Assembly: GCA_036984305.1 (NCBI GenBank)
Contig: BQWY01000001.1
Span: 2,563,501-2,627,500, forward strand
Source of the DNA: Nitrospira sp.
GTDB lineage: Bacteria > Nitrospirota > Nitrospiria > Nitrospirales > Nitrospiraceae
Length of the DNA: 64,000 bases
Direction of reading: 5' to 3'
Position 1 is the stretch's first letter. Every line of letters starts with the position of its first letter. Made by a program: the position numbers and the translations under genes. Of this stretch, positions 51,483-62,582 are shown piece by piece. The notes below the pieces were generated by a model. The model made no database searches and was not told where the DNA came from. It worked only from the letters and a program-made list of their open reading frames with translations.

Positions 51483-52232
51483 TCACGATCGACATAAATC
51501 CGCGACAACCGGCAATCGACGCCCGGCAATCGTTTCGATATATCGTGCAACAGCCGTTTCCAACTCGTATCGAACCCGCCCCGCTGCTCGCAACCGCGGC
51601 CACATGGTACCAGGCAACCTCACAGCCTGCTGAAGCATCGCCAAGCTACCCGGCGACAAGGAGACGCAATGGAGTGGTTGTCGCATCATGCAAATTGCGC
51701 ACAACAACCCCCCCGCTTTAGGCGAGAAATGGCCTCCCGCCCGCGCGAGAAGCTTACCGCATCCCGCGCACTGGTCCATTTGCGGCCGGAACCCGGTATG
51801 CCCCATCATCCGGACTTGAAAGACGAGCGCCGTCATGGATGGATCGCTTCCTTCTTGAAGCGTTCGAAGTCCCATCAACAATGTATCGAACACGGGTGGG
51901 TCTGGATCTCCGTCGGCGGTCATCGCCGACACCGTGTTCACCATACGTGCCGCGGCAGACAGCATCGCCAAATTCTCACGAAATTCCAAGAACGGCTCCG
52001 TAACATCTACCTGGCGAATTCGATAGAGCGTATCGTTGGGTTTCTCGAACAGATGCATCGTCGAATAAACGAATGGGTCAAGCCCGCTGCCGAACTGACT
52101 TTTCATCCGCCTGGCCCCACGCGCGATCCCACGTATTTTTCCGTGCCGTAAGGTATACACGGTCGCAATCCGATCCGCCTCACCCCACTTGCGACTCTTG
52201 AGTCCGATGGCTGGTGTGCTGAGTAGCGGCAT
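51483..52232 (-). CDS. recO: DNA repair protein RecO
   Basis: About 249 residues. The N-terminal OB fold is LSTPAIGLKSRKWGEADRI, then LRHGKIRGIARGARR near 34. The C-terminal part has a CxxC pair (QCAGCGK near 155 and LLCAICM near 175) for zinc. RecO loads RecA with RecF/RecR at gaps and anneals ssDNA. The frame reaches a GTG at 52286 that overlaps the mgtE stop by four bases; ATG at 52232 gives the normal family length and is preferred, with modest certainty. Confidence 0.9.
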   Translation of the reverse strand: MPLLSTPAIGLKSRKWGEADRIATVYTLRHGKIRGIARGARRMKSQFGSGLDPFVYSTMHLFEKPNDTLYRIRQVDVTEPFLEFRENLAMLSAAARMVNTVSAMTADGDPDPPVFDTLLMGLRTLQEGSDPSMTALVFQVRMMGHTGFRPQMDQCAGCGKLLARAGGHFSPKAGGLLCAICMMRQPLHCVSLSPGSLAMLQQAVRLPGTMWPRLRAAGRVRYELETAVARYIETIAGRRLPVVADLCRS

Positions 52233-52282
52233 GACAATGACGAGGTTGTGTCGACTTCTCGTCGAAACCGAGAGACCTACAC

Positions 52283-53746
52283 TCACCGCAAGTATTCGAT
52301 TAACAGTGTGGCCAGCGACAGATAGATCGTAATGCCGGTTATATCGTTTGCGGTCGTCACAAACGGCCCCGCTGCGACAGCTGGATCGATGCCATTACGT
52401 TTCAGAACAATCGGCATGAAGGTAGCCATACTCGTCGATACTAAGAATGCCGCAACCAAGGATGTTCCCACCACCATCCCCAAGTACCCATGTCCGTGCC
52501 AAATCCACCCGATCAATGTCAGCAGGACGCCGCAGGCCAACCCCAAGAGCAAGGCCACCCGTATTTCGCGCAGGAAGACCTTCCACACGTCCGTCAGCTC
52601 GATCAAGCCAGTGGCCAACCCTCGAATGATCAGCGTGGACGACTGAAGGCCGACGTTGCCTCCCATCGCCGCAATAACCGGTATGAAACTGACCACGGCC
52701 ACAACTTCCTGCAGCGTGTATCTGAAGTACCACAGAATGGCGCCCGAGAGCAGGCTGCCGAAGAGATTCGTGAAGAGCCAGGGAAACCGCGTACGCGCCG
52801 CGCTCAGGCTGGACGATTTCGACAGCAGGTCTTCTTCCAACGCCCCGGCCATTTTCAACATGTCTTCGGTCGCTTCTTCGCGAATAACATCCACGACGTC
52901 GTCCACTGTAATGATGCCCACCAATCGCCCGTCTTTTTCCGTTACAGGAATAGCGAGCAGGTTATAGCTCGCCACCTGCCGTGCCACCTCCTCCTGGTCC
53001 ATGTCTACGTCGACACTGATCACGTCCCGTGTCATGATGTTCTTCAGCGCCGTCTGCGGCGGTACGGTTAGCAGCTGACGTAGAGACAGGACACCCACCA
53101 AGCGCTCGTCACGATCCCTGACGTAGAGGTAGAACACATTTTTGGCGTCACTGGCCTCCTGCAAGCGATGGATCGCCTCCTGCGCGGTCGTGTCGTCGGA
53201 CAACGAAAAAAACTCCGTTGTCATGATACCGCCGGCGGTATCCTTGGGATGCTGTAAGATCCCAGCGACCTCGGTCGACACCTCTGCCTTCATGAGCGCC
53301 AACACGTCCTGTGCCCGCTCCTCCGGCAGGACGCCCAGAATGTATGCCACATCGTCCGGTTCCTGATCCTTGAGCAACCAGGCCAGATCGGGAGCCTGCA
53401 AATCGGCCAATACCGCCGTAATGCTGTCGGCATCGAGCTCACTCAAGACCAACCCTCGTTGCTTTTCGCCTCGGACCAGTTCGAAGATGGTGCGTTTATC
53501 CTTCACAACCGATAGATGTGTGATCACCTTCGCGATATCCGCCGGGTGCAGCTTTCCGAGCATGCGGGTCAGATTGGTGATCGCTCCGCGTCGGAGCAGT
53601 CGCTCGATCCCCTCAAGCAACAGGTCGAACTTAGACGGTCCCTGCTCACCAATCTGGACTCGGCTGACGGGAACAGAGGCGTGCGTCGACTCCCCACCTA
53701 CGTCGTTAGGGTCAACGGCTCGACGACCTGTTGACGATTGCGACAT
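52283..53746 (-). CDS. mgtE: Magnesium transporter MgtE
   Basis: About 487 residues. The MgtE_N superhelical domain (about 45-165) is followed by a CBS pair (about 170-290: IMTRDVISVDVDMDQEEVA, then GIITVDDVVDVI), a connecting helix and five membrane helices near the end, with the conserved P-x-A-A/V-GPF motif (DPAVAAGPFVTTAND). It is a Mg2+-gated Mg2+ channel of the inner membrane. A much longer frame (to 53938) overlaps era; ATG at 53746 lies just after the era stop and is preferred. Confidence 0.93.
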   Translation of the reverse strand: MSQSSTGRRAVDPNDVGGESTHASVPVSRVQIGEQGPSKFDLLLEGIERLLRRGAITNLTRMLGKLHPADIAKVITHLSVVKDKRTIFELVRGEKQRGLVLSELDADSITAVLADLQAPDLAWLLKDQEPDDVAYILGVLPEERAQDVLALMKAEVSTEVAGILQHPKDTAGGIMTTEFFSLSDDTTAQEAIHRLQEASDAKNVFYLYVRDRDERLVGVLSLRQLLTVPPQTALKNIMTRDVISVDVDMDQEEVARQVASYNLLAIPVTEKDGRLVGIITVDDVVDVIREEATEDMLKMAGALEEDLLSKSSSLSAARTRFPWLFTNLFGSLLSGAILWYFRYTLQEVVAVVSFIPVIAAMGGNVGLQSSTLIIRGLATGLIELTDVWKVFLREIRVALLLGLACGVLLTLIGWIWHGHGYLGMVVGTSLVAAFLVSTSMATFMPIVLKRNGIDPAVAAGPFVTTANDITGITIYLSLATLLIEYLR

Positions 53747-53748
53747 GT

Positions 53749-54633
53749 TCAGTACCCCAATTCCACCAGCATCTGCTCGTCTTCCCGCCACGATTCTCGC
53801 ACCTTGACCCACAGCTGCAGGAACACTTTCATTCCAAATACTCGTTCCATGTCCAGGCGCGCACCGATTCCAATCGTCTTCAAGCGCGCTCCGCCTTGGC
53901 CAATGAGGATGGCCTTCTGTGCGGTACGCTCCACCCATACGGTCGCCGCAACCCGTGCGAGCCGGCCCTCTTCGCGAAACTCCTCGATTGACACGGCGAC
54001 CGAATGCGGTACCTCCTCGTAGGTCTGGTGGAGCACTTGCTCGCGGATATATTCTCCGGCCAAGGCACGCATCGATTGATCCGTGAGCGTGTCCTCCGGA
54101 TACAGGACCTCATCGTTCGGCAACATCCCGATCGTCGCGTCCACGAGGCGATCGAGATTGACCCCGGTTTTTGCCGAGACCGGCACAAGTGCTGCCCAGT
54201 CGTGCACCTTGCTGAAGGCATCGAGCATCGGCAGCAACGCAGGTTTGCGCACACAGTCCACTTTGTTCACTACAAGCAGTGCCGGCCGTGGCCGCTTGGT
54301 CAGCGCACGCCGCACAGCCTGCATCACGGCTCGATCCTTCGTCGGCGATCCCATCGCCGCATCGGTGACCACATACAGAATGTCGGCGTCGTCGACCGCA
54401 TCCAACGCGCTCCGTACCATCCGCGCATTCAGTCGATGCGTGGGCTCGTGGAGTCCGGGCGTATCCAGATACCCAATCTGGGCGTCCGCGCGATGCATGA
54501 CGCCGAGAATTCGCTGGCGGGTCGTCTGCGACTTATTCGATACGATCGAGATTTTCTCACCCAGCAGCCGATTGAGCAACGTCGACTTGCCGACGTTGGA
54601 ACGCCCGATCAGCACCACCGTTCCAGATTTCAT
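53749..54633 (-). CDS. era: GTPase Era
   Basis: 294 residues. G1 is GRSNVGKST near 9-17, G2/effector region SQTTRQRI, G3 DTPG, and G4 NKVD near 122; the C-terminal KH domain carries IGQGGARLKTIG near 245. It binds the 3' end of 16S rRNA and checkpoints 30S assembly. The start ATG overlaps the stop of the ftsB-like gene (ATGA), and mgtE follows three bases after the stop, so these genes form a unit. Confidence 0.96.
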   Translation of the reverse strand: MKSGTVVLIGRSNVGKSTLLNRLLGEKISIVSNKSQTTRQRILGVMHRADAQIGYLDTPGLHEPTHRLNARMVRSALDAVDDADILYVVTDAAMGSPTKDRAVMQAVRRALTKRPRPALLVVNKVDCVRKPALLPMLDAFSKVHDWAALVPVSAKTGVNLDRLVDATIGMLPNDEVLYPEDTLTDQSMRALAGEYIREQVLHQTYEEVPHSVAVSIEEFREEGRLARVAATVWVERTAQKAILIGQGGARLKTIGIGARLDMERVFGMKVFLQLWVKVRESWREDEQMLVELGY

Positions 54634-54989
54634 TGCACGCCGGCTTTCGTCTCCGCTGCGGGAGGCGCCGGAGGAGCCAATTGATAGACCGTTTCTCCCT
54701 TACGCACGAAACCCAACTGCTCCCGAGCCAATTCTTCCAGCCGCTCTGGATCGTGCCGCAATCGGTCAACTTCCAGCTTCATTCGCGCGTTGCCTCGCCG
54801 AAGATCATCAATTTCCTGCTCCAACTGCGAGACCTGATGTCGCAAATTCCAATAGCGGGGAAAGCCCATGTCATCGAAGAAGAACGAAACGACAAGCAAC
54901 ACCACGATGATCCCCCCCAACAGCAGTCCCCATTCCCAAACCTGCTGTTGCCGTCCCAGATCAGCCCGACCGCGATTGCGCTTGATCAT
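54630..54989 (-). CDS. Septum formation initiator protein (FtsB/DivIC-like)
   Basis: About 119 residues: a basic N terminus, one membrane helix (about 20-42, WGLLLGGIIVVLLVVSFFF), then a coiled coil with VSQLEQEIDDLRRGNARMKL and the LRHDPERLEELAREQLGFV motif, which is diagnostic of FtsB/DivIC. It works with FtsL and FtsQ in the divisome. The longer frame to 55415 is in a different frame from eno over their shared bases and is rejected. Start ATG at 54989 is 18 bases after the eno stop. Confidence 0.9.
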   Translation of the reverse strand: MIKRNRGRADLGRQQQVWEWGLLLGGIIVVLLVVSFFFDDMGFPRYWNLRHQVSQLEQEIDDLRRGNARMKLEVDRLRHDPERLEELAREQLGFVRKGETVYQLAPPAPPAAETKAGVQ

Positions 54990-55006
54990 GAAAGGCGATC
55001 GTGTCC

Positions 55007-56314
<1,308 letters not shown>

Positions 56315-56351
56315 TTATGACCAACATAGAACCGTGAGCGCTTGTGACAGG

Positions 56352-57782
56352 TTAGGCGCCAAGGGCACGTCTCAGCAGTTCATTGACCTTTCCGGGGTTG
56401 GCTTTTCCTCCGGATGCCTTCATCACCTGTCCAACCAGGAATCCCAGAACTTGATGCTTGCCACTCCGATATTGCTCGACCTGTTGGTGATTGGTTGCCA
56501 TCACTTCCTGAACGATCTGTGACAGAGCACGTTCATCCGACACTTGCGTCAGACCTTTTTCTTGAACTAAGTCTTCGGCTGATTTCCCGGACGAATAGTA
56601 TTCCGGGAACACGTCACGTGCAGCTTTCAAACTCAGCGTGCCCTGCTCCACCAACTTGAGCCACGCGATTAACCGCTCGGGCGTAACCGGCGACCGATCC
56701 GGTGTGATGTCGGCCTGATTCCATTCCCGCAACACCTCGCCCATCACCCAATTACTGATCGTTTTCGGGTGCGGGAACAGCCGCACGCACGCTTCAAAGT
56801 ATTCCGCATGGGCCTTCGTACTTGTCAGCACACCGGCGTCATAATCTGGGAGCCCATATTCATTCACGAAGCGTTCCTGCTTCGCCGCAGGCGATTCCGG
56901 CAACGCGTGTCGCAGCTCTTCGATCCACTCCTGTTCCAAGCGTAACGGAACCAGGTCGGGGTCCGGGAAATAGCGATAGTCGTGGGCTTCCTCCTTGCTA
57001 CGCATGACGCAGGTTTGGCCACGGTCCACATCCCAAAGTCGAGTCTCTTGGACGATCGACCCTCCCTCGTCGAGGACCTTCGTCTGCCGCTTGATCTCGT
57101 ATTCCAACGCGTCCTTCACGATCTTGAAGGAATTGATGTTCTTCAGCTCGACCTTGGTGCCGAACTCCTTTTGGCCCCTGGGCCGGAGCGACAGGTTCGG
57201 CTCGCATCGAAAATTACCCTCTTCCATATTCCCGTCACACACCTCCAGATACATGAGCACATCGCGGAGATTCTTCAGGTAGGCGACGACGTCGTCGGCC
57301 GAACCCAAATCCGGTTCGGTTACGATCTCCAACAACGGCGTACCCGCACGGTTGAGGTCAACGCGGCTCGAGGTAATCCCCGTCTCGTGCACATTCTTGC
57401 CGGCATCCTCTTCGAGATGCGCACGTCGTATGCGGATCCGCTTCGGGGTTTCACCAACGCGAATGTCCAGCCAGCCATGCTCGCAAATCGGCGACTCGTA
57501 CTGTGAGATCTGGTATCCCTTTGGCAAGTCGGGGTAGAAGTAATGTTTCCGCGCGAACCGGTTCGGGATTCCGATCGCGCAGTGGAGAGCGAGCCCCGCC
57601 CGTACCGCCATTTCAATCGCGGCCTTATTGATGACGGGGAGACTACCGGGCAGCCCAAGGCACACGGGGCAGACATGCGAGTTCGGCGGGGCGCCGAAGG
57701 CCGTGCTGCATCCGCAGAACATCTTCGAGCGCGTCCTCAGTTGCGCATGGACCTCGACCCCGATGACGACCTCGAAATTCAC
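56352..57782 (-). CDS. gatB: Aspartyl/glutamyl-tRNA amidotransferase subunit B
   Basis: 476 residues, full length. [20 protein letters not shown] and the cysteine pair near [16 protein letters not shown] mark the GatB catalytic kinase domain with its zinc site; the C-terminal YqeY-like tail helices are intact. With GatA and GatC it converts Glu-tRNA(Gln) and, in many bacteria, Asp-tRNA(Asn) to the amidated forms. The start is a GTG at 57782 with GGAGGAGC before it, overlapping the stop of the YtxH gene by four bases. Confidence 0.96.
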   Translation of the reverse strand: MNFEVVIGVEVHAQLRTRSKMFCGCSTAFGAPPNSHVCPVCLGLPGSLPVINKAAIEMAVRAGLALHCAIGIPNRFARKHYFYPDLPKGYQISQYESPICEHGWLDIRVGETPKRIRIRRAHLEEDAGKNVHETGITSSRVDLNRAGTPLLEIVTEPDLGSADDVVAYLKNLRDVLMYLEVCDGNMEEGNFRCEPNLSLRPRGQKEFGTKVELKNINSFKIVKDALEYEIKRQTKVLDEGGSIVQETRLWDVDRGQTCVMRSKEEAHDYRYFPDPDLVPLRLEQEWIEELRHALPESPAAKQERFVNEYGLPDYDAGVLTSTKAHAEYFEACVRLFPHPKTISNWVMGEVLREWNQADITPDRSPVTPERLIAWLKLVEQGTLSLKAARDVFPEYYSSGKSAEDLVQEKGLTQVSDERALSQIVQEVMATNHQQVEQYRSGKHQVLGFLVGQVMKASGGKANPGKVNELLRRALGA

Positions 57783-58114
57783 GCTCCTCCCTGTCCCCCT
57801 TCGAAGCGCTCGCGTTCGCGGCGCATCGCCTCACGTCCGGCTTGGAAGGCTTCGCTCAACACCGATTTTTGGGACTCGACGAACCGGCGACCTTTCTCCG
57901 CGACGGTATCCGCAACTTCCTCAAACGCTTCGCCGGCGCGGCCCGCCAGGTCATGGAGCTCGCCCTCCGCACGTCGCGCGTAGGTCCGCAATTGCTCGCG
58001 CGTCTGCTCGCCCGAACGTGGGGCAAGCAACAGCGCGGCAACCGCGCCCATCGTCGCCCCGGTTAAGAACGCCAACAAGACATCTCCAGCCGATGGTCCT
58101 CGATTATCCGCCAT
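57779..58114 (-). CDS. YtxH domain protein
   Basis: 111 residues. One membrane helix lies near the N terminus ([22 protein letters not shown] followed by [10 protein letters not shown], the YtxH signature). The rest is an amphipathic, Ala/Glu/Arg-rich helix to a tail with ERFEGGQGG. Members are small envelope proteins linked to stress; their function is not settled. The start overlaps the DUF948 gene by 11 bases and its ribosome site (GGAGGG) is inside that gene. Confidence 0.85.
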   Translation of the reverse strand: MADNRGPSAGDVLLAFLTGATMGAVAALLLAPRSGEQTREQLRTYARRAEGELHDLAGRAGEAFEEVADTVAEKGRRFVESQKSVLSEAFQAGREAMRRERERFEGGQGGA

Positions 58115-58511
58115 TGCAGCACCCTCCTTGTGAATGAAACCGCTCTTTCACGACGGCCGAAGCCGCCTTGACGCCGGCCACCATGCTCATGAGATTGCCC
58201 AGCATGGAGCCTCCGGAGCCGCGTACCAGACTGTGAACCTGATGCACCGTGTCACCGACCTCGCCCACGGCGTGCAGCAGGGCGGCCGCGTGCCCCATGC
58301 CATTCTTCGCCTCATCCGTGAGGCTATTGACGTTCTGAATGGTCGTGCGAACCTCTGCCAACAAAACAGGAAGTTCCGTATTCAATCGCCCGAGCATGTG
58401 GGCCAATTCCTGCGTCGTGGCTCGCACCTGGAGGAGCGTCGGCACAAGAAACGCCACCAGCGCCGCAAACGCCACCGCAGCGATGAGAGCCGCAATTTCC
58501 ATTCCCGCCAT
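58104..58511 (-). CDS. DUF948 domain protein
   Basis: 135 residues. An N-terminal membrane helix (about 3-25) is followed by an amphipathic helix with VLLAEVRTTIQNVNSLTDEA near 50-70, the DUF948 core. Pairing with a YtxH protein is common and suggests a shared envelope role. ATG at 58511 has AGGAGGCGACT upstream. The C terminus ends in a Gly/Cys-rich stretch (GGCCNGG) that overlaps the next gene's start. Confidence 0.85.
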   Translation of the reverse strand: MAGMEIAALIAAVAFAALVAFLVPTLLQVRATTQELAHMLGRLNTELPVLLAEVRTTIQNVNSLTDEAKNGMGHAAALLHAVGEVGDTVHQVHSLVRGSGGSMLGNLMSMVAGVKAASAVVKERFHSQGGCCNGG

Positions 58512-58530
58512 AGTCGCCTCCTTCTCTTCC

Positions 58531-60000
58531 CTACCGCAGGTTCGGACGCTTCGTGTGCCACGGCGTCACTTGCTCGTAGGCATTCGCCGTCCGGAGAATG
58601 GTCTCCTCTTCGAATGCGCGTCCGATCAATTGCATGCCAATGGGCAGCCCGTTGACGCTCAACCCGCACGGAAGTGCGATGGCCGGCAACCCTGCGAGAT
58701 TAACTGAAATCGTGTAAACATCGGACAGGTACATTTGCAAGGGGTCGGATGCCTTCTCCCCGATTTTGAACGCCGGCGTCGGTGTCACTGGGGTGACGAT
58801 CACATCCACCTCGTTGAACGCGGCATCGAAATCCTGTTTGATCAACGTTCGTACGGCCTGTGCCTTACCGTAGTAGGCGTCGTAGTAGCCGGCACTCAGC
58901 ACATAGGTCCCGAGCATGATACGCCGCTTGACCTCGGCTCCAAACCCTGCCTGCCGCGTGTCGAAATATTGCGCTATCAAGTCTTTGCTTTCACTCGCCC
59001 GGAACCCGAAACGCACCCCATCATAGCGCGCAAGATTCGAACTGGCTTCCGCCGTCGCTAGAATATAGTAAGTGGCCACCGCCGCCCCGGTCATGGGAAG
59101 TTTGATCTCCTTGATATCCCCACCCAATTCCTGCAGCTCAGCCAACGCGGCGCGCACAGCGGCGTCTACTTCCGGGTCTAACCCCTCCCCGAAGTACTCC
59201 ATTGGCACACCGATCCGAATTTTCCGCAGGTCTTTTCGCTTGAAGGCCCGTGTAAAATCAGGGACCGCTACGTCGGCGGACGTCGAATCCTTCGGATCGT
59301 GTCCGGCGATCACATTCAACAACATCGCCGCATCAGGAACACACTTGGTAATGGGACCGATTTGATCCAACGACGAGGCAAACGCCACCAACCCGTAGCG
59401 GGAAACGCGCCCATAGGTCGGTTTCAGCCCCACCACTCCGCAGAACGCTGCGGGCTGGCGAATAGAGCCGCCGGTATCGGAGCCCAATGCGGCAGCGCAC
59501 TCGTCGGCCGCCACGGCGGCCGCCGAACCACCGCTCGAACCTCCCGGAACGCACTGCAGGTTCCACGGGTTGCGAGTAGGCCCGAAGATGGAGTGTTCCG
59601 TCGACGACCCCATGGCGAACTCGTCCAGATTTGTTTTTCCCAACAACAGCGCACCGTGCGCGCGCAGCTTGGCGACCACCGTGGCATCGTACGGCGGCAC
59701 AAACCGCCTCAGCATGTCGGACGCGCAGGTCGTCGGGATGCCTTCGGTACAAATGTTGTCCTTGACGGCGATAGGCATACCCATCATGGGCCGGGTCTTC
59801 CGCCAGCCCTTCAGCGACTCATCCAGCTGCTCCGCTTGCGCAGCCACCGCGTCCTTGGTGGTCGTGAGATACGCTTTGACCTTCGGCTCAACCTGATTGA
59901 TGCGAAGAAAATAGGCGCGGACGATCTCGCGTGCACTCACGTCGGCACCCGTAAACCTCGCCTGTAACTCTTGCAGCGTGAGCTTATGTGCCGATGTCAT
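58531..60000 (-). CDS. gatA: Glutamyl-tRNA(Gln) amidotransferase subunit A
   Basis: 489 residues, full length. The amidase-signature triad is visible: Lys in VKDNICTEG near 78, the cis-Ser in GGSSGGSAAA near 155 and the nucleophile Ser in SDTGGSIRQPA near 177. GatA frees ammonia from glutamine for the GatB kinase site. It overlaps the panD stop by four bases (ATGA type, TAATG). The last 30 residues are normal. gatB, in the same operon region, is about 0.75 kb further left. Confidence 0.97.
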   Translation of the reverse strand: MTSAHKLTLQELQARFTGADVSAREIVRAYFLRINQVEPKVKAYLTTTKDAVAAQAEQLDESLKGWRKTRPMMGMPIAVKDNICTEGIPTTCASDMLRRFVPPYDATVVAKLRAHGALLLGKTNLDEFAMGSSTEHSIFGPTRNPWNLQCVPGGSSGGSAAAVAADECAAALGSDTGGSIRQPAAFCGVVGLKPTYGRVSRYGLVAFASSLDQIGPITKCVPDAAMLLNVIAGHDPKDSTSADVAVPDFTRAFKRKDLRKIRIGVPMEYFGEGLDPEVDAAVRAALAELQELGGDIKEIKLPMTGAAVATYYILATAEASSNLARYDGVRFGFRASESKDLIAQYFDTRQAGFGAEVKRRIMLGTYVLSAGYYDAYYGKAQAVRTLIKQDFDAAFNEVDVIVTPVTPTPAFKIGEKASDPLQMYLSDVYTISVNLAGLPAIALPCGLSVNGLPIGMQLIGRAFEEETILRTANAYEQVTPWHTKRPNLR

Positions 60001-60359
60001 AACGACGCTTTCTGGGCGATGTGGTTTTTTTCGTCCAGCAAGATAATCCGAGGGCGATGTCGCTTGGCTTCATCCTCTGGAAAATATTCGTAACAGAAGA
60101 TGATGATCTTATCTCCGACGACCGCCTTTCTGGCCGTAGGACCGTTCAAGACAACCTCTCCACTGCCGCGTCTCCCCGCCATTGCATAGGTGGAGAATCG
60201 CTCGCCATTGTTCAGATTGGAGATCACAATGAATTCGTAAGGCAGAATCCCCGCCGCTTCCAGCAGCTCCTCGTCGACGGTGAGACTGCCCTCATATTCA
60301 AGATTGGCATCCGTCACGATGGCCCGATGAATCTTGGACCGAAGCATCTGTCGAAACAT
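59997..60359 (-). CDS. panD: Aspartate 1-decarboxylase
   Basis: 120 residues. The self-cleavage site is YEGSLTVD at 22-29, where Gly24-Ser25 would be cut to make the pyruvoyl group; NLNNGERFSTYAM near 48-60 and NGPTARKAVVGDKIII near 72 are conserved. It makes beta-alanine for pantothenate and CoA. It lies between gatC and gatA in one run. ATG at 60359 has GAGGATGACAG. No other pan gene is adjacent. Confidence 0.95.
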   Translation of the reverse strand: MFRQMLRSKIHRAIVTDANLEYEGSLTVDEELLEAAGILPYEFIVISNLNNGERFSTYAMAGRRGSGEVVLNGPTARKAVVGDKIIIFCYEYFPEDEAKRHRPRIILLDEKNHIAQKASL

Positions 60360-60415
60360 CTGTCATCCTCGCTCTATCGTTTGGGCCCTGCACGGTTGTT
60401 GCCGACAAAGCCGTA

Positions 60416-60709
60416 TTACCTCGATTCAATGATCTTGGGAACCCGGAACATGCCCTCGTCTGTATCCGGCGCACTCCCAAGGGCTTGCTCGGGAGACAAC
60501 GACGGTTCGACGCTATCGTCCCGACATACGTTGACGACGTCCCGCACCGTCGCAGTCGGATCCACCCCCTCGGTACTGATCGCTTTCAATTGCTCGACAT
60601 AGTCGAGAATGGTGCTGAGTTGCTCCGCGAGGAGCGCCTGTTCTTTTTCGTCCACGCGCAACCGTGCCAGCGTGGCCACTTTCTCGACTTCCTCTTTCGC
60701 AATTCGCAT
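60416..60709 (-). CDS. gatC: Aspartyl/glutamyl-tRNA amidotransferase subunit C
   Basis: About 97 residues. MRIAKEEVEKVATLARLRVD at the start, DYVEQLKAISTEGVDPTATV near 37-56 and the C-terminal FRVPKIIESR are the GatC pattern. It clasps GatA and GatB. ATG at 60709 has GAGGAG upstream; a second ATG at 60742, closer to the glmS stop, would add 11 residues. With panD and gatA downstream it forms one unit. Confidence 0.93.
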   Translation of the reverse strand: MRIAKEEVEKVATLARLRVDEKEQALLAEQLSTILDYVEQLKAISTEGVDPTATVRDVVNVCRDDSVEPSLSPEQALGSAPDTDEGMFRVPKIIESR

Positions 60710-60748
60710 CGCCTTGCGCTCCTCACCAAGTATGGTCGACATTCCCGT

Positions 60749-62578
60749 CTATTCGACGGTCACACTTTTTGCCAAATTGCGCGGCTGGTCCACGTCAGCC
60801 CCACGGAGAATGGCAATGTGGTACGCCAGCAATTGCAACGGAATGGTGAACAAGATCGGCGACAGCAACGGGTGCGTGTCCGGAATGGTAAACACCGCGT
60901 CGGCCGTTCTTCCCAATTCTCGTTCTCCTTCCGCCACGAACGCAATGACCGGAGCTCGCCGGGCCTTGACCTCCATGAGATTGCTCACGGTCTTCTCGTA
61001 CAATCGGTCCCGTGGCGCCAACACCACGACGGGCATGTCCTTGTCGATCAGCGCAATAGGCCCGTGCTTCATCTCGCCCGCCGCATAACCCTCGGCATGA
61101 ATATAGGAAATCTCCTTCAGCTTCAACGCGCCTTCCAGGGCGATCGGATAGTTGATCCCTCTGGCCAGATACAGGAAGTTTGGCTTCTTATAGTAGCGTT
61201 TGGCAATGGCCACGATTTCCGCCTCACGCGAGAGAATACTCTTGACCAACGCGGGCAGCGCAACCAGGCGTTCCAGCCATGCCTTGCCGTCCTGCCTCGA
61301 CAATACGCCCCGCACCCGCCCCAGATGCAATGCGAGCATGTAGAGCGCGGTCAGTTGGCTCGTGAACGCCTTGGTGGAGGCGACGCCGATTTCAGGACCG
61401 CAGTGAGTATAGAGCACGCCATCAGACTCTCGCGCGAGCGTACTCCCCACCACGTTCACGATGGAAACAACTCGCGCGCCTTTCTCCTTGGCTTCGCGCG
61501 CTGCCGCCAGGGTATCCGCCGTTTCTCCGGATTGGGACACGGTCACAAACAGATCATTCTTCTCCACCAGCGGATCGCGATAGCGGAATTCGGACGCAAT
61601 ATCCACTTGCACAGGCGTGCGAACCATTTCCTCGAGGAGATACTTACCGACCAGCCCGGCATGCCACGACGTCCCGCATGCCACGATCCAGATACGCCCG
61701 ACGGCGGCGAACTGCTCGTTCGTCAATCCGATGTCGGGCAAATCTGCCTCACCGTCCTCGAATGAATATCGCCCGCGCATCGTGTCGAGAATGGTTTGAG
61801 GCTGTTCGTAAATCTCCTTCAGCATGAAATGGGGATAGCCGCTCTTCTCCGCCGCCGCCGCATCCCAGGTGACCTTGGTGGGCGTGCGTGACATCGGATG
61901 ACCGTTCCGATCCGTGACCGCCACGTCGGACACGGTGACTTCTGCGACGTCCCCCTCTTCCAAATAGAACACGTCACGAGTGTGATCCAGCATGGCCATG
62001 ACGTCGGACGCGACCAACGCCGCCCCCTTCATCTGTCCCACGACCAATGGGCAACCGGACCGGGCGGCAACGATGCGCCCAGGTTCACGCTCGGAGATCA
62101 CGGCGATGGCGTAGCTGCCGTGAATTTCCTTCGTCGCCGCCCGGACGGCATCGGCCAGCGACACACCCTTCTTCACGTGTTTGGTGATGAGGTGGGCCAC
62201 CACTTCCGTATCGGTTTCGGAACCGAATTTGAACCCGTCCCGTTCCAACTGTTGCCGAAGTTGCACATAATTTTCGATGATGCCGTTGTGCACGAGGACG
62301 CACCCTTCGGACCGATGGGGATGCGCATTCTGTTCCGACGGCTTGCCATGCGTGGCCCAGCGCGTGTGGCCAATGCCGATATGGCCCGCCAGGCTCTTGG
62401 CTTGAAGCGCTTTTTCCAAGTTCGCCAGTTTTCCCACACTGCGGCGAACGTCGATCTTGTCCCCTTGAAGCACCGCCACTCCGGCCGAATCGTAGCCCCG
62501 GTATTCCAATCGCTTGAGGCCGCCGATCAAAATGGGAACGGCATTCTCAGTGCCCACATACCCGACAATGCCACACAT
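60749..62578 (-). CDS. glmS: Glutamine-fructose-6-phosphate aminotransferase (isomerizing)
   Basis: About 609 residues, full length. Cys1 after the initiator Met (MCGIVGYVG) is the glutaminase nucleophile. Two SIS domains follow, with the ACGTSWHAGLVGKYLLE block near 300 and SQSGETADT near 350 for fructose-6-phosphate. It makes glucosamine-6-phosphate, the first step to UDP-GlcNAc. ATG at 62578 is 4 bases after the glmU stop, so the two are in one operon. A longer frame to 62704 overlaps glmU and is rejected. Confidence 0.97.
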   Translation of the reverse strand: MCGIVGYVGTENAVPILIGGLKRLEYRGYDSAGVAVLQGDKIDVRRSVGKLANLEKALQAKSLAGHIGIGHTRWATHGKPSEQNAHPHRSEGCVLVHNGIIENYVQLRQQLERDGFKFGSETDTEVVAHLITKHVKKGVSLADAVRAATKEIHGSYAIAVISEREPGRIVAARSGCPLVVGQMKGAALVASDVMAMLDHTRDVFYLEEGDVAEVTVSDVAVTDRNGHPMSRTPTKVTWDAAAAEKSGYPHFMLKEIYEQPQTILDTMRGRYSFEDGEADLPDIGLTNEQFAAVGRIWIVACGTSWHAGLVGKYLLEEMVRTPVQVDIASEFRYRDPLVEKNDLFVTVSQSGETADTLAAAREAKEKGARVVSIVNVVGSTLARESDGVLYTHCGPEIGVASTKAFTSQLTALYMLALHLGRVRGVLSRQDGKAWLERLVALPALVKSILSREAEIVAIAKRYYKKPNFLYLARGINYPIALEGALKLKEISYIHAEGYAAGEMKHGPIALIDKDMPVVVLAPRDRLYEKTVSNLMEVKARRAPVIAFVAEGERELGRTADAVFTIPDTHPLLSPILFTIPLQLLAYHIAILRGADVDQPRNLAKSVTVE

Positions 62579-62582
62579 GCCG

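Noticed and set aside
53747-53938. 64-residue N-terminal extension of MgtE
   Set aside because: It overlaps era on the same strand; ATG at 53746 follows the era stop and gives the normal length.
60485-61765. 426-codon open frame on the plus strand
   Set aside because: It is the antisense shadow of gatC and glmS; composition is His/Arg-rich and lacks any family motif.
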